A DNA stretch of 64,000 nucleotides from Pseudomonas sp. NKUCC02_KPG. Lineage in GTDB: Bacteria > Pseudomonadota > Gammaproteobacteria > Pseudomonadales > Pseudomonadaceae. The notes below the pieces were generated by a model that was not told where the DNA came from, made no database searches, and was given only the letters and a program-made list of their open reading frames with translations. A program made the position numbers and the translations under genes. The DNA is taken from assembly GCF_019345465.1 (NCBI RefSeq), contig NZ_JAHKRC010000003.1, positions 62,001 through 126,000 of the forward strand, given 5' to 3'. Each line of letters opens with the position of its first letter. Position 1 is the stretch's first letter. Of the stretch, positions 25,564-37,014 are shown in pieces.

Positions 25564-26889
25564 ATGGTTGATCACTCCATGCAATCCTCTGTTTCCCACA
25601 AATCCCGTTTCTGGCTGTTTGGCCTGCTGGTCTTGCTGATAGTCCTTGGCCTGTGCTGGTGGCTTTGGCCATCTGCCCCGAAAAAGGCCGCGACCGATCA
25701 GCCCGCCGGGCACACCAGCCGCTCGGGGATGATGCGTCCCGGATTTGGCGGGTCTACTCAGCCCGTTCCGGTGCGGGTGTCGGAAGTAGTACAGGGCAAT
25801 TTCCCGGTGTACTTCAAGGCCCTGGGTACTGTGACGGCACTCAACACGATCAACGTGCGCAGCCGGGTGGCGGGGGAGCTGGTCAAGATCTATTTCAAGG
25901 AAGGTCAGATGGTCAAGGCGGGTGAACTGCTGGCCGAAATCGACCCGCGCAGCTATCAGAATGCGCTGCTGCAAGCCGAAGGCACGCTGCTGCAGAACCA
26001 GGCTCAACTGAAAAACGCCCAGGTTGATGTGCAGCGTTATCGTGGCCTGTATGCCGAAGACAGCATCGCCAAGCAGACCCTGGATACAGCCGAAGCACTG
26101 GTCAGCCAATATCAGGGCACGGTCAAGACCAATCAGGCAGCCGTCAATGATGCCAAGCTGAATCTGGACTTCACCAAGATCCGTGCACCGATCAGTGGCC
26201 GTGTGGGCTTGCGTCAACTGGATGTCGGCAATCTGGTCGCAGCCAACGACACCACGGCGCTGGTTGTGATCACCCAGACCGAGCCGATCGTGGTCGCCTT
26301 CACTTTGCCCGAGACCAATCTGGCGCTGGTGCTTGAACGTTATCGCAGTGGCGCAAAAATGCCGGTGCAGGCCTGGAACCGGGGTGACACTAAAGAGCTG
26401 GCAGTGGGTGTGTTGAGCAGCATCGATAACCAGATTGATATCACCACCGGTACCCTGAAATTCAAGGCGCTGTTCGAGAACCGCGATCAGGTGCTGTTCC
26501 CCAACCAGTTCGTCAATGTCCGCCTGCTGGCCGACACCCTTCAAAACGTGGTGCTGGCGCCGACAGCGGCCATTCAGTTCGGCACCAACGGCTCGTTCGT
26601 GTATGCAATGGACGGCGACAACAAGGTCAAGATCCGCACCATTAAAGTGGGTGCCACCGACGGCGACGTGACGGTGATCGAAGACGGCCTGGCCCCAGGT
26701 GATCGTGTGGTGCTCGAAGGCACCGACCGTCTGCGCGACGGTGGTGCAGTCGAAGTGGTCAATGACAGTGCTGAAGTGCCAACAACGGCTGCAGGGCAAC
26801 TGCTGGATGGCGGCCCTGACACCGATACAGCTCCGGCCCCGGCCCCGGCCCCGGCCCCTGACAAAGCCAAGACCAAGGCCCGCGAATGA
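25564..26889 (+). CDS. muxA: RND efflux periplasmic adaptor, MuxA/MdtA type
   Basis: This membrane-fusion protein links two inner-membrane RND pumps to the outer-membrane channel. The 441-aa protein has an N-terminal membrane anchor ([20 protein letters not shown]). A lipoyl half-motif follows ([22 protein letters not shown]), then a coiled-coil hairpin (residues 140-200), beta-barrel and membrane-proximal domains. It ends in a Pro-Ala repeat tail encoded by a CCCGGC-type repeat (26836-26861). ATG 25564 is used; an ATG five codons later is also possible and neither has a strong Shine-Dalgarno sequence. The stop overlaps muxB. Confidence 0.92.
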   Translation: MVDHSMQSSVSHKSRFWLFGLLVLLIVLGLCWWLWPSAPKKAATDQPAGHTSRSGMMRPGFGGSTQPVPVRVSEVVQGNFPVYFKALGTVTALNTINVRSRVAGELVKIYFKEGQMVKAGELLAEIDPRSYQNALLQAEGTLLQNQAQLKNAQVDVQRYRGLYAEDSIAKQTLDTAEALVSQYQGTVKTNQAAVNDAKLNLDFTKIRAPISGRVGLRQLDVGNLVAANDTTALVVITQTEPIVVAFTLPETNLALVLERYRSGAKMPVQAWNRGDTKELAVGVLSSIDNQIDITTGTLKFKALFENRDQVLFPNQFVNVRLLADTLQNVVLAPTAAIQFGTNGSFVYAMDGDNKVKIRTIKVGATDGDVTVIEDGLAPGDRVVLEGTDRLRDGGAVEVVNDSAEVPTTAAGQLLDGGPDTDTAPAPAPAPAPDKAKTKARE

Positions 26890-29800
26890 ATCTGTCGCGA
26901 CTGTTTATCCTGCGCCCGGTCGCAACCACGCTGTGCATGCTGGCCATCGTGTTGTCCGGGATCATCGCCTATCGATTGTTGCCGGTGTCGGCCTTGCCTC
27001 AGGTCGACTACCCGACTATCCGCGTGATGACGCTGTATCCCGGGGCCAGCCCGGATGTCATGACCAGTGCCGTGACGGCGCCGCTTGAGCGTCAGTTCGG
27101 GCAAATGCCGGGCCTGACGCAAATGGCCTCCACCAGTTCCGGTGGCGCATCGGTGCTGACGTTGCGCTTTAACCTCGACATCAATATGGATGTCGCCGAG
27201 CAACAGGTGCAGGCCGCGATCAACGCCGCCAGCAACCTGCTGCCCAAGGATTTGCCGGCACCGCCGGTGTACAACAAGGTCAACCCTGCGGATACCCCGG
27301 TGCTGACCCTGGCGATCAGTTCCAAAACCATGCCGCTGCCCAAGCTCAATGACCTGGTCGATACGCGCATGGCGCAAAAAATTGCCCAGATCAGCGGCGT
27401 GGGCATGGTCAGCATTGCCGGCGGTCAACGCCAGGCCGTGCGGATCAAGGTCAACCCCGAAGCGCTGGCTGCCAATGGCCTGAACCTGTCGGATGTGCGC
27501 ACCCTGATCGGGGCGTCCAACGTCAACCAGCCCAAGGGTAACTTTGACGGCCCGACCCGGGTATCGATGCTGGACGCCAATGACCAGTTGAAAACCCCTG
27601 AGGAATACGCCGAACTGATCCTGGCGTACAACAACGGCGCGCCACTGCGACTCAAGGACGTGGCTGAAATTGTCGATGGCGCCGAAAACGAGCGTCTTGC
27701 CGCCTGGGCCAACGAAAACCAGGCTGTGCTGCTGAACATCCAGCGCCAGCCCGGTGCCAACGTGATTGAGGTGGTCGACCGGATCAAGGCGCTGCTGCCG
27801 AGCATCACCGACAACCTGCCAGCCGGTATCGACGTTACGGTGCTGACCGACCGCACCCAAACCATCCGCGCCTCGGTGCGCGATGTGCAATACGAATTGC
27901 TGATCGCCATCGCGCTGGTGGTGATGGTGACATTCCTGTTTCTGCGTCGCGCCAGCGCCACCATCATTCCATCGATTGCCGTACCGCTCTCGCTGGTCGG
28001 CACTTTTGGCGTGATGTACCTGGCGGGGTTCTCGATCAACAACCTGACGCTGATGGCCCTGACCATCGCCACCGGCTTTGTGGTGGATGACGCCATCGTC
28101 ATGCTCGAAAACATTTCGCGCTATATCGAAGAAGGCGACAGCCCGATGCAGGCCTCGCTCAAGGGCGCCAAGCAAATCGGCTTTACCCTGATCTCGCTGA
28201 CCCTGTCGCTGATTGCGGTACTGATTCCGCTGCTGTTCATGGCCGACGTGGTGGGGCGTTTGTTCCGCGAGTTTGCGATCACCCTGGCGGTGGCGATCCT
28301 GATCTCGCTGGTGGTCTCGCTGACCCTGACGCCCATGATGTGCGCACGCTTGCTCAAGGCAGAACCCAAGCCGCAAGAGCAGGGGCGCTTCTACCGTGCC
28401 AGCGGCGCGGTGATTGACTGGATGATTGCCGAATACGGGCGCATGTTGCAGTGGGTGCTCAAGCACCAGCCGCTGACCCTGCTGGTCGCTATCGGCACCC
28501 TGGCGTTGACCGTGTTCTTGTACATGGTGGTGCCCAAGGGCTTCTTCCCGGTGCAGGATACCGGGGTGATCCAGGGCATTTCAGAGGCGCCGCAGTCGAT
28601 TTCGTTCAGCGCCATGAGCCAGCGTCAGCAGGAGCTGGGCCAGATCATTCTGCAAGACCCGGATGTTGAAAGCCTGTCGTCGTACATCGGGGTGGACGGG
28701 GATAACCCGACGCTCAACAGCGGGCGCATGCTGATCAACCTCAAGCCACACAGCGAGCGTAGCGACAGTGCTTCCCAGGTGATCGCGCGCCTGCAACCGC
28801 AACTCGACAAGCTGGCGGGCATTCGCCTGTTTATGCAGCCGGTGCAGGACTTGACCATCGAGGACCGTGTGAGCCGCACCCAGTACCAGTTCAGCCTGTC
28901 TTCACCGGATGCCGAGTTGCTCAGCACCTGGAGCCAGAAGCTGGTCACGGCGCTGTCCAATCAACCCGAGTTGGCCGATGTGGCCAGCGATCTGCAGGAC
29001 AAGGGTTTGCAGGTGTATCTGGTGATTGACCGCGATGCGGCCTCGCGCCTTGGGGTGTCGGTAGCCAATATCACGGACGCGCTGTACGACGCCTTTGGCC
29101 AGCGCCAGATCTCCACCATCTACACCCAGGCCAGCCAGTACCGCGTGGTGCTGCAGGCCAAGGATGGCGAGAAAATAGGCCCGCAAGCACTGGACCAGAT
29201 CCATGTCAAAACCACCGACGGCGGCCAGGTACGGCTGTCGAGCCTGGCCAGGGTCGAAGAGCGTCAGGCGCAACTGGCGATCTCCCATATTGGCCAGTTC
29301 CCTTCGGTCATGGTCTCCTTCAACCTGGCCCCCGGGGTTGCTCTGGGCCAGGCCGTCGAGCTGATCGATCAAGTGCAAAAAGACATCGGCATGCCGTTGG
29401 GGGTCAAGACCGAGTTCCAGGGCGCTGCACAGGCGTTCCAGGCATCGCTGTCGAGCACCTTGCTGCTGATTCTGGCGGCGGTGGTCACGATGTACATCGT
29501 GCTGGGCGTGCTCTACGAGAGCTACATCCACCCGATCACCATCCTGTCGACCCTGCCTTCGGCGGCGGTGGGTGCCTTGCTGGCACTGATTCTCAGCGGC
29601 AATGACCTGGGGATGATTGCGATTATCGGCATCATCCTGCTGATCGGTATCGTGAAGAAGAACGCGATCATGATGATCGACTTCGCCCTCGATGCCGAAC
29701 GTAACCAGGGCATGGCCCCCGAGCAGGCGATTTATCAAGCCGCGTTGTTGCGTTTCCGGCCGATTTTGATGACCACCCTGGCGGCCTTGTTTGGTGCCAT

Positions 29801-29987
29801 ACCGCTGATGCTGGCCACCGGTTCCGGGGCTGAATTGCGCCAGCCCCTGGGCCTGGTGATGGTCGGCGGTTTGCTGGTGAGCCAGGTGCTGACCCTGTTC
29901 ACCACCCCCGTGATCTACCTGTACTTCGATCGACTGGGTCGTCGCTGGCGCGGTGATGCTGTCCAGACCGGGCAGGCGTCGGTATGA
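26886..29987 (+). CDS. muxB: RND efflux pump subunit, MuxB/MdtB type
   Basis: This 1033-aa inner-membrane proton-drug antiporter of the HAE1 group has the usual 12 transmembrane segments with two large periplasmic loops. The proton-relay Asp pair is in [18 protein letters not shown] (TM4), and the conserved [19 protein letters not shown] block is present. In the MdtBC/MuxBC type, B and C subunits form a mixed trimer. The start overlaps muxA by 4 nt and the stop overlaps muxC by 4 nt. Confidence 0.93.
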   Translation: MNLSRLFILRPVATTLCMLAIVLSGIIAYRLLPVSALPQVDYPTIRVMTLYPGASPDVMTSAVTAPLERQFGQMPGLTQMASTSSGGASVLTLRFNLDINMDVAEQQVQAAINAASNLLPKDLPAPPVYNKVNPADTPVLTLAISSKTMPLPKLNDLVDTRMAQKIAQISGVGMVSIAGGQRQAVRIKVNPEALAANGLNLSDVRTLIGASNVNQPKGNFDGPTRVSMLDANDQLKTPEEYAELILAYNNGAPLRLKDVAEIVDGAENERLAAWANENQAVLLNIQRQPGANVIEVVDRIKALLPSITDNLPAGIDVTVLTDRTQTIRASVRDVQYELLIAIALVVMVTFLFLRRASATIIPSIAVPLSLVGTFGVMYLAGFSINNLTLMALTIATGFVVDDAIVMLENISRYIEEGDSPMQASLKGAKQIGFTLISLTLSLIAVLIPLLFMADVVGRLFREFAITLAVAILISLVVSLTLTPMMCARLLKAEPKPQEQGRFYRASGAVIDWMIAEYGRMLQWVLKHQPLTLLVAIGTLALTVFLYMVVPKGFFPVQDTGVIQGISEAPQSISFSAMSQRQQELGQIILQDPDVESLSSYIGVDGDNPTLNSGRMLINLKPHSERSDSASQVIARLQPQLDKLAGIRLFMQPVQDLTIEDRVSRTQYQFSLSSPDAELLSTWSQKLVTALSNQPELADVASDLQDKGLQVYLVIDRDAASRLGVSVANITDALYDAFGQRQISTIYTQASQYRVVLQAKDGEKIGPQALDQIHVKTTDGGQVRLSSLARVEERQAQLAISHIGQFPSVMVSFNLAPGVALGQAVELIDQVQKDIGMPLGVKTEFQGAAQAFQASLSSTLLLILAAVVTMYIVLGVLYESYIHPITILSTLPSAAVGALLALILSGNDLGMIAIIGIILLIGIVKKNAIMMIDFALDAERNQGMAPEQAIYQAALLRFRPILMTTLAALFGAIPLMLATGSGAELRQPLGLVMVGGLLVSQVLTLFTTPVIYLYFDRLGRRWRGDAVQTGQASV

Positions 29988-32900
29988 ACCTGTCCGGTCC
30001 GTTCATCAAGCGCCCGGTAGCCACCATGCTCCTGAGCCTGGCAATCATGTTGCTGGGCGGCGTGAGTTTTGGTTTGTTGCCGGTGTCGCCGCTGCCCCAA
30101 ATGGACTTCCCGGTCATCGTGGTCTCGGCCAACTTGCCGGGGGCCAGCCCCGAGGTCATGGCGTCTACCGTGGCCACGCCGCTGGAGCGATCCTTCGGCG
30201 CGATCGCCGGGATCAACACCATGAGCAGCAACTCCAGCCAGGGCTCGACCCGGGTGATTTTGCAGTTCGATCAGGACCGCGACATCAACGGCGCAGCACG
30301 GGAAGTGCAAGCGGCAATCAACGCTTCGCGCAACCTGCTGCCCAGTGGCATGAAAAGCATGCCGACCTACAAAAAGATCAACCCGTCACAAGCGCCGATC
30401 ATGGTGTTGTCGCTGACTTCCGAGGTGCTCTCCAAGGGCCAGCTGTACGACCTGGCCTCCACCATCCTCTCCCAAAGCCTGTCCCAGGTGCCGGGTGTGG
30501 GCGAAGTGCAGATTGGCGGCAGTTCGTTGCCTGCGGTGCGTATCGAGTTGGAGCCGCAACTGCTCAACCAGTACGGTGTTTCCCTGGATGACGTGCGCAG
30601 CACCATTGCCAATGCCAACGTGCGTCGCCCCAAGGGCGCGGTGTCCGACGGTGATCGCAACTGGCAGATCCAGGCCAACGACCAGCTGGAAAAAGCCAAG
30701 GACTACGAGCCGCTGATCATCCGTTACCAGGATGGCGCAGCCCTGCGACTGAGCCACGTGGCCAAGGTCAAGGACAGTGTCGAAGACCGCTACAACAGTG
30801 GCTTTTTCAATAACGATGCAGCGGTGCTGCTCGTGGTCAACCGTCAGGCCGGGGCCAACATCATCGAGACCGTGAACGCGATCAAGGCCCAGTTGCCGGC
30901 CCTGCAGGCGGTGCTGCCGGCCAGTGTCCAGCTGAACCTGGCGATGGACCGTTCGCCCGTGATCAAGGCCACCTTGCATGAAGCCGAAATGACCCTGCTG
31001 ATTGCCGTGGCACTGGTGATTCTGGTGGTGTTCCTGTTCCTCGGCAATTTCCGTGCGTCGCTGATTCCGACGCTGGCGGTACCGGTTTCATTGGTGGGCA
31101 CCTTCGCGATCATGTACCTGTACGGGTTCTCGCTGAACAACCTGTCGCTGATGGCCCTGATTCTGGCCACCGGGCTGGTGGTGGATGACGCCATCGTGGT
31201 GCTGGAGAACATCTCGCGCCACATCGATGCCGGTATTGCTCCCATGAAAGCCGCGTACCTGGGGGCCAAGGAAGTCGGATTCACCTTGCTCTCGATGAAC
31301 GTGTCGCTGGTAGCGGTGTTCCTGTCGATCTTGTTCATGGGAGGGATTGTCGAAAGCCTGTTCCGCGAGTTTTCCATCACCCTGGCAGCGTCCATTGTAG
31401 TGTCGCTGGTGGTGTCGTTGACCCTGACGCCGATGCTGTGTGCACGTTGGCTCAAGCCCCATGTGCCGGGCACTGAAAACGCCATGCAGCGCTGGAGCAT
31501 CCGCCTCAACGAGCGCATGGTCAGTGGCTATGCCCGCAGCCTGGACTGGGTGTTGCGCCACAAGCGCCTGACGCTGTTCAGCCTGCTGGTGACCATTGGC
31601 GTCAACGTTGCACTGTATGTGGTGGTACCGAAAACCTTCATGCCGCAACAGGACACCGGGCAACTGATCGGTTTTGTTCGCGGTGACGACGGCCTGTCGT
31701 TCAGCGTGATGCAGCCGAAGATGGAAATCTTCCGCAAGGCGGTGCTGGCCGACCCTGCGGTCGAGAGCGTCGCGGGTTTTATTGGCGGTAACGGCGGTAC
31801 CAACAATGCGTTCATGATCGTGCGCCTCAAGCCGATTTCAGAGCGCAAGGTGTCTGCACAAAAGGTCATCGAGCGCTTGCGCGAAAACATGCCCAAAGTC
31901 CCCGGTGGCCGCCTGATGCTGATGGCCGACCAGGACCTGCAGTTTGGCGGCGGGCGTGATCAGACCAGCTCGCAATACTCGTACATCCTGCAAAGTGGCG
32001 ACCTCGGCCAATTGCGCACCTGGTATCCGAAAGTGGTGGCCGCGCTCAAGGCGCTGCCGGAACTGACGGCCATCGATGCCCGCGAAGGTCGCGGCGCACA
32101 ACAGGTGACGCTGGTGGTTGACCGCGACCAGGCCAAACGCCTGGGGGTGGACATGGACATGGTCACGGCCGTGCTCAACAACGCCTACAGCCAGCGGCAG
32201 ATTTCCACCATCTATGACAGCCTGAACCAGTATCAGGTGGTGATGGAGGTCAATCCCAAATACGCCCAGGACCCTGAAACCCTGAATCAGGTGCAGGTAA
32301 TTACCGCCGAGGGTCAGCGCATCCCGCTGTCGACCATTGCCCATTACGAGAACAGCCTGCAGAACGACCGGGTCTCCCACGAAGGCCAGTTCGCTTCGGA
32401 GACCATTGCGTTTGACATGGCACCCGGGGTCTCGCTGGAGCAGGGCACTGCGGCCATTGAACGGGCTATCGCAAAACTCGGCTTGCCCGAGGAAGTGATC
32501 GTGAAAATGGCCGGTACGGGAGATGCCTTTGCCGCCACACAAAAAAGCCAGCCGTTCATGATTCTGGGTGCGTTGGTGGCGGTGTATCTGGTGCTGGGGA
32601 TTCTCTATGAGAGTTACATCCACCCGCTGACCATTCTGTCGACCTTGCCGTCGGCCGGTGTCGGCGCGCTGCTGAGTATCTACCTCACGGGCGGCGAATT
32701 CAGCCTGATCTCGCTGCTCGGTTTGTTCTTGCTGATCGGTGTGGTGAAGAAAAACGCGATCTTGATGATCGATCTTGCGCTGCAACTGGAGCGGCACTCG
32801 GGCCTTGCGCCGCAGGAGTCGATCCGCAGTGCGTGCCTGCAACGTTTAAGGCCGATTTTGATGACCACCCTGGCGGCCATTCTCGGCGCCTTGCCGTTGA

Positions 32901-33091
32901 TGCTGAGCACCGCTGAAGGTGCAGAAATGCGCCAGCCCCTGGGCCTGACCATTATCGGCGGGCTGATTTTCAGCCAGATCCTGACCCTTTACACCACCCC
33001 GGTGGTTTACCTCTATCTCGACCGTCTGCGCCATCGTTTCAACAAGTGGCGTGGCGTGCGCACTGATGCTGCTCTGGAAACTCCGCTATGA
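29984..33091 (+). CDS. muxC: RND efflux pump subunit, MuxC/MdtC type
   Basis: This is the second RND pump of the operon (1035 aa), paralogous to MuxB. It has the TM4 Asp pair in [18 protein letters not shown] and the [16 protein letters not shown] block. Two adjacent, differing RND genes served by one adaptor are diagnostic of the MdtABC/MuxABC type, which in P. aeruginosa affects novobiocin, aztreonam and macrolide tolerance. The start overlaps muxB and the stop overlaps opmB by 4 nt each. Confidence 0.93.
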   Translation: MNLSGPFIKRPVATMLLSLAIMLLGGVSFGLLPVSPLPQMDFPVIVVSANLPGASPEVMASTVATPLERSFGAIAGINTMSSNSSQGSTRVILQFDQDRDINGAAREVQAAINASRNLLPSGMKSMPTYKKINPSQAPIMVLSLTSEVLSKGQLYDLASTILSQSLSQVPGVGEVQIGGSSLPAVRIELEPQLLNQYGVSLDDVRSTIANANVRRPKGAVSDGDRNWQIQANDQLEKAKDYEPLIIRYQDGAALRLSHVAKVKDSVEDRYNSGFFNNDAAVLLVVNRQAGANIIETVNAIKAQLPALQAVLPASVQLNLAMDRSPVIKATLHEAEMTLLIAVALVILVVFLFLGNFRASLIPTLAVPVSLVGTFAIMYLYGFSLNNLSLMALILATGLVVDDAIVVLENISRHIDAGIAPMKAAYLGAKEVGFTLLSMNVSLVAVFLSILFMGGIVESLFREFSITLAASIVVSLVVSLTLTPMLCARWLKPHVPGTENAMQRWSIRLNERMVSGYARSLDWVLRHKRLTLFSLLVTIGVNVALYVVVPKTFMPQQDTGQLIGFVRGDDGLSFSVMQPKMEIFRKAVLADPAVESVAGFIGGNGGTNNAFMIVRLKPISERKVSAQKVIERLRENMPKVPGGRLMLMADQDLQFGGGRDQTSSQYSYILQSGDLGQLRTWYPKVVAALKALPELTAIDAREGRGAQQVTLVVDRDQAKRLGVDMDMVTAVLNNAYSQRQISTIYDSLNQYQVVMEVNPKYAQDPETLNQVQVITAEGQRIPLSTIAHYENSLQNDRVSHEGQFASETIAFDMAPGVSLEQGTAAIERAIAKLGLPEEVIVKMAGTGDAFAATQKSQPFMILGALVAVYLVLGILYESYIHPLTILSTLPSAGVGALLSIYLTGGEFSLISLLGLFLLIGVVKKNAILMIDLALQLERHSGLAPQESIRSACLQRLRPILMTTLAAILGALPLMLSTAEGAEMRQPLGLTIIGGLIFSQILTLYTTPVVYLYLDRLRHRFNKWRGVRTDAALETPL

Positions 33092-34530
33092 CCTCTCGTT
33101 TGTTTCTCCTTGCCCCGGCATTGTCCGTTGCGCTGCTCAGTGCCTGTGCAATCGGCCCGGACTACCAGCGCCCGCAAACCTCAGCGCCCCTTGAGTACAA
33201 AGAGGCCGCCGGCTGGACTCAGGCCAACCCGAGCGATTCATTGGCCCGTGGTGCCTGGTGGGAGTTGTACGGTGATCAGCAGCTCAACGGGCTGGTTGAA
33301 AAACTCAACAGTTCCAACCAGACCATTGCGCAGTCCGAAGCCCAGTTCCGTCAGGCCCAGGCATTGGTGCGCAGCGCGCGCGGGGCCTTTTTGCCCAGCG
33401 CCGACTTGAGCGTGGGCAAAACCCGCTCCAGCCAGGGCACCGGTAGCTCCAACTCAAGCCTGACCAGTTCCAGCAGCGGTATTCGTGACACCTTGAATGC
33501 CCAGGTCGGGGTGAGTTGGGAGGCTGATGTGTGGGGCAAACTGCGTCGCGGCCTGGAAGCCAACGAGGCCAGTGCCGAAGCCAGCCTGGCCGATCTGGCC
33601 GCCATGCGCCTGAGCCAGCAATCGGAACTGGTGCAGAACTACCTGCAGCTACGGGTTATCGATGAGCAAAAGCGCTTGCTGGAAGCCACGGTCGAGGCGT
33701 ATCAGCGTTCGCTGAAAATGAGCGAAAACCAGTACCGTGCGGGGATTTCCGGCAAGGATGCGGTGGCTCAGGCGCAAACCCAGTTGCGCAATACACAGGC
33801 CAGTCTGATCGACTTGATCTGGCAGCGCGCACAGTTTGAAAACGCGATCGCGGTACTCACCGGGCAGGCTCCAGCGGGGTTCAACCTGGCTGAAATGACA
33901 GACGTGCCCAAGCTGCCGCAGATCCCGGTCAGCCTGCCTTCACAACTGCTGGAAAGACGTCCTGATATCGCCTCGGCGGAGCGTTCGGTTATCGCTGCCA
34001 ATGCCAATATCGGCGTCGCCAAAGCGGCTTACTACCCGGACTTCAGCCTGAGCCTGTCGGGCGGTTACAGCAGCAGCCAGTATCAGGACTGGATCAGCGT
34101 GCCGAACCGTTTCTGGTCGGTGGGGCCGAAAATTTCCCTGCCGCTGTTTGATGGCGGCCAGCGATCGGCAGAAGTGGACCGTAACGAAGCCGTCTACGAC
34201 CAGACCGTGGCCAAGTACCGCCAGACCGTGCTCGACGGTTTACGGGAAGTGGAAAACTACATGGTGCAGTTGAAGGTGCTGGGGGATGAGTCTGTGGTGC
34301 AGGAACAGGCACTGGAATCGGCCCGCGAATCGCTGCGCTTGACCAGCAACCAGTACAAGGCGGGCCTGATTGCTTATCTGGACGTGGTCTCGGTACAAAC
34401 CACCGCCCTGAGCACCGAGCGCAGCGTGCTCAACCTGCTGCAAAGCCGACTGATTGCCAGCGTGCAGTTGATCGCGGCGTTGGGTGGCGGTTGGGATGGA
34501 AGCACTGACCTGAGTGCTCAGGAACAATAA
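33088..34530 (+). CDS. opmB: Outer-membrane efflux lipoprotein, OpmB type
   Basis: This TolC-like channel of the NodT/OprM lipoprotein family has 480 aa. It has a lipoprotein signal with lipobox LLSAC (Cys about residue 20) followed by AIGPDYQRP, the classic OprM-type start. Two OEP repeats follow, with the conserved LLERRPDIASAE block at the repeat boundary. As last gene of the operon it completes the tripartite pump. Confidence 0.93.
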   Translation: MTSRLFLLAPALSVALLSACAIGPDYQRPQTSAPLEYKEAAGWTQANPSDSLARGAWWELYGDQQLNGLVEKLNSSNQTIAQSEAQFRQAQALVRSARGAFLPSADLSVGKTRSSQGTGSSNSSLTSSSSGIRDTLNAQVGVSWEADVWGKLRRGLEANEASAEASLADLAAMRLSQQSELVQNYLQLRVIDEQKRLLEATVEAYQRSLKMSENQYRAGISGKDAVAQAQTQLRNTQASLIDLIWQRAQFENAIAVLTGQAPAGFNLAEMTDVPKLPQIPVSLPSQLLERRPDIASAERSVIAANANIGVAKAAYYPDFSLSLSGGYSSSQYQDWISVPNRFWSVGPKISLPLFDGGQRSAEVDRNEAVYDQTVAKYRQTVLDGLREVENYMVQLKVLGDESVVQEQALESARESLRLTSNQYKAGLIAYLDVVSVQTTALSTERSVLNLLQSRLIASVQLIAALGGGWDGSTDLSAQEQ

Positions 34531-34576
34531 AATCTGCCTCGATGGCGCTCACCAAACCTGATGGTTGCAGCGCCTT

Positions 34577-34600
34577 TGTGGGAGCGGGCTTGCTCGCGAT
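34577..34600. repeat. Single REP element
   Basis: A full REP core (TGTGGGAGCGGGCTTGCTCG plus CGAT) follows opmB. Only a decayed inverse partner (ATCGCGAG near 34638) remains. It lies between convergent opmB and the diguanylate cyclase gene. Confidence 0.85.
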
Positions 34601-34654
34601 GGAAGCACTGCGGTCGTTCGAATACACCTCGGCACCTGTATCGCGAGTCGGTCT

Positions 34655-35731
34655 CTACTGATAAACACTGAACCGGTCCTTGCCGCTGTGCTTGGATGCG
34701 TACAACGCCTTGTCTGCATTGGCCAGGGCCTGGTTCAGGGTGTCGTCATCGCCCACCCGGGCCAGGCCGATGCTGACAGTCACCGGGTGCGAATGGGGGG
34801 CTTCACGCACCTGTCGGCACAACGTATCCATCAGCGTCTCGGCGTCGCTGCGACGTACACCGGCCAGGTACACGGCAAACTCTTCTCCGCCCAGTCGCGC
34901 GTATTCATGGTCGGCCATCACTCCCTTGATGATGTCGGCAGTACGCTTGAGCACTTCATCGCCAATATCATGGCCAAACTGGTCGTTGACCTTCTTGAAG
35001 TTATCGATATCGATCATCGCGAGATAGTGGTCGTGTTCCCGGGGCAGGGCCTGTAACTCATGGCCTGCCTGGAGCATGAAGGAGCGCCGGTTGGGAATCT
35101 CGGTCAGGGCATCCAGATAAGCCTGGGCCACCAGCAATTTGGACATTGTGTAGTTGTGCAGTTTGACCCGGCGTAGTTTGAAAAAGCTGTAGATCGTCAG
35201 GCTGCACAAAAAGGCGAAGTAGCACAGGATCAAGAGGCCGCGCAGATCCATGATCGACGCCTGGGTCATCAGGAAAGGGTTGAGCATCACGCAGTTGATG
35301 GCCGCAACGCTGAGAAAGGCCCAGCGGCTCAGGGGCAAAACCGATGCGCTGTAAAGAATGCTGGAACTGGCAAGTGCCAGCCAGATGGGCTGTGTCTCTG
35401 CAGGCAGGCCAAAGATGATCAGGCGCAGGCCGAGCGTGATGAACAGGACGAAAATCAGGTTGAGTACGTCGAAGTGCCGGTAGTTGTGAATAAAGCCAAG
35501 AATGACAGTCAGCCCCACCATGACGCTGATAAACAGCAGGGAAAGGCCGGTAAAACCCTGGCCGCCCTTGGTGCTGACAATAAGGTTGAACAGCAACCAG
35601 ATCGCAATGCTCGTGATGTAGGTCAGGCGGCAAAAGTTGCGCAGTTTTTCGAAATCGTGTTGGGCAAATTCGGCTTGCAAGGCAGGGGGGGCAGCTTGTT
35701 TCGAAATCGCTGATTCAATGGTTTTGAGCAT
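34655..35731 (-). CDS. Membrane diguanylate cyclase (GGEEF)
   Basis: This enzyme would make cyclic di-GMP. The 358-aa protein has about six N-terminal membrane helices (residues 35-185), a short linker and one GGDEF domain. The domain has DALTEIPNRR at its start, DIDNFKKVND (metal site), and RLGGEEFAVYL with GGEEF at 281-285. The RxxD product-inhibition site expected five residues before GGEEF is absent (MADH instead), so feedback control by this site is unlikely. No sensory domain other than the membrane part is evident. Confidence 0.9.
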   Translation of the reverse strand: MLKTIESAISKQAAPPALQAEFAQHDFEKLRNFCRLTYITSIAIWLLFNLIVSTKGGQGFTGLSLLFISVMVGLTVILGFIHNYRHFDVLNLIFVLFITLGLRLIIFGLPAETQPIWLALASSSILYSASVLPLSRWAFLSVAAINCVMLNPFLMTQASIMDLRGLLILCYFAFLCSLTIYSFFKLRRVKLHNYTMSKLLVAQAYLDALTEIPNRRSFMLQAGHELQALPREHDHYLAMIDIDNFKKVNDQFGHDIGDEVLKRTADIIKGVMADHEYARLGGEEFAVYLAGVRRSDAETLMDTLCRQVREAPHSHPVTVSIGLARVGDDDTLNQALANADKALYASKHSGKDRFSVYQ

Positions 35732-35841
35732 CGCGCGCCTTGATCACTGTCGGATGACGGTATCCGGGGGGATCAAGTGTTCCACAATTTTCTCCCCGGA
35801 GTTGCCCGGATAACCCTAGCAGGAGTTGGCGGCTTATCGAA

Positions 35842-35866
35842 ACCGGGCAAGCCAATAGTGCCCGGT
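35842..35866. terminator. Hairpin after the HPP gene
   Basis: ACCGGGCA and TGCCCGGT form a perfect 8-bp stem between the HPP gene and the cyclase gene, both on minus. There is no T-run. Confidence 0.4.
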
Positions 35867-35873
35867 ATCCGCA

Positions 35874-36590
35874 TCAGCCCTCGTGGGCGAAGACTTCGCC
35901 GATGCTGCGACGGCGCGCATGTTGTTCGCTGGCCCTGATCAGCTCTTCAAGATCTTCTGGGGTGACGTCGATGAACGCGTCCATTTGCTGCAATGCATGT
36001 TGCAAGTCCTGGGCGGTAATGCCCGGGTCAACGGGGGCCTGATCAGCAATCACCAGCGGGTTCGCCTCGGCCGATTTTTTTGGGTAACGCACACGGGTCA
36101 GATTGTTGTAGGCCAGCGCCGCAATCAGCATGCTCACTGCGCTGAGCATCACCGGGGCGAGCATGCCCCACCCCAGGCTGGCACTGTCCGGGTCAGCCAG
36201 CACCACCAGTAACGCCAGCGCACCGGCAGGCGGGTGCAGGCAGCGCAGCAGGCACATGCACAGCATGGCGATGCCGACGGCGAGGCAGGCGCTGTCCAGG
36301 CCGCGCCCAAAAAAGTACACCACTCCCAGAGACACCACCGTTGCACACAGGTAGCCGCCGACAATCGACCAGGGTTGTGCCAGCGCACCTGAAGACACGG
36401 CAAACAGCAAAATGGCCGAAGCACCCAGCGGGCCAATCAAATGCATGGCCACGGGCAGACCAAAGAACAGGCTGCACACCCAGACGCTGAACAGCGTGCC
36501 AAGGGATACGCCTACGGCTGCGCGGCTCCATTCAGTGGGACGGGTGTTCGTAGCCGCAGGCAATAGGCGGCTGATCCAGCGGTTTTGCAT
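35874..36590 (-). CDS. HPP-family membrane protein
   Basis: This 238-aa integral membrane protein has four or five hydrophobic segments and the naming motif LHPPAGALAL. IGPLGASAILLFAVSSGALAQPWSIVGG is also conserved. A C-terminal soluble tail of about 80 residues carries DLQHALQQMDAFIDVTPEDLEEL. Some HPP proteins are linked to nitrite transport; that role cannot be read here. The frame extends to 36806, but ATG 36590 starts the region with family similarity. Confidence 0.82.
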   Translation of the reverse strand: MQNRWISRLLPAATNTRPTEWSRAAVGVSLGTLFSVWVCSLFFGLPVAMHLIGPLGASAILLFAVSSGALAQPWSIVGGYLCATVVSLGVVYFFGRGLDSACLAVGIAMLCMCLLRCLHPPAGALALLVVLADPDSASLGWGMLAPVMLSAVSMLIAALAYNNLTRVRYPKKSAEANPLVIADQAPVDPGITAQDLQHALQQMDAFIDVTPEDLEELIRASEQHARRRSIGEVFAHEG

Positions 36591-36625
36591 GGTCAGGACA
36601 ATCCGGTGTTGTGGAGCGGGGAGGT

Positions 36626-36661
36626 AAAAAAAGGGCCTGACGGGATTACCGGCAAGCCCTT
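36626..36661 (-). terminator. Intrinsic terminator of the Cys-rich small gene
   Basis: On minus, AAGGGCTTGCCGG pairs with CCCGTCAGGCCCTT (some mismatches) and is followed by seven T. It lies about 100 nt after the 36763 stop. Confidence 0.7.
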
Positions 36662-36762
36662 GAAATGTCCCTTCATTTGGGGGAGGAACGGGTGCAGTCT
36701 GCCCCGTTATGGGGCAGTCCGCAAATGCATAATAATGCTTGTTAAGTGCATTATTTTTGATG

Positions 36763-37014
36763 TTAGCCGCGATTATCAGCGGCAAGCTTGCCCAGAACGC
36801 GCTCATACACCTCGTTGTTCAATAGACGCTGCTCTATAAAGGTGCGTGCGGCAGGGCTCTTGGCCAGCGGACCTTTTAGAACAATCAATGCATCCCGCAG
36901 TTTCAGCAGCTTGCACAGTGTCAGCACGCACGTGTCGTCTGCGCATCCTTGCGCCTGGGAACACAGGTCCTGCTCGGGGCAGTGGTCAGCATTGGCAAGC
37001 AAGGATTCATTCAT
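36763..37014 (-). CDS. Unknown 83-aa protein with Cys-rich N-terminus
   Basis: I do not recognise this family. The first 35 residues carry five cysteines (12, 18, 24, 29, 34). A helical, basic C-terminal half follows (KSPAARTFIEQRLLNNEVYERVLGK). The cysteine spacing suggests metal or Fe-S binding, which is inference. ATG 37014 has GGAG at 9 nt; two upstream in-frame starts are less well placed. A good terminator follows, supporting a real transcript. Confidence 0.6.
   Translation of the reverse strand: MNESLLANADHCPEQDLCSQAQGCADDTCVLTLCKLLKLRDALIVLKGPLAKSPAARTFIEQRLLNNEVYERVLGKLAADNRG

Noticed and set aside
26574..28466. 630-aa minus-strand open frame
   Set aside because: It lies opposite muxA/muxB and is His/Arg/Gln-rich with no domain pattern.
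36591..36806. 72-residue N-terminal extension of the HPP protein
   Set aside because: The extension overlaps the terminator of the upstream gene and lacks HPP-family character; ATG 36590 is more likely.
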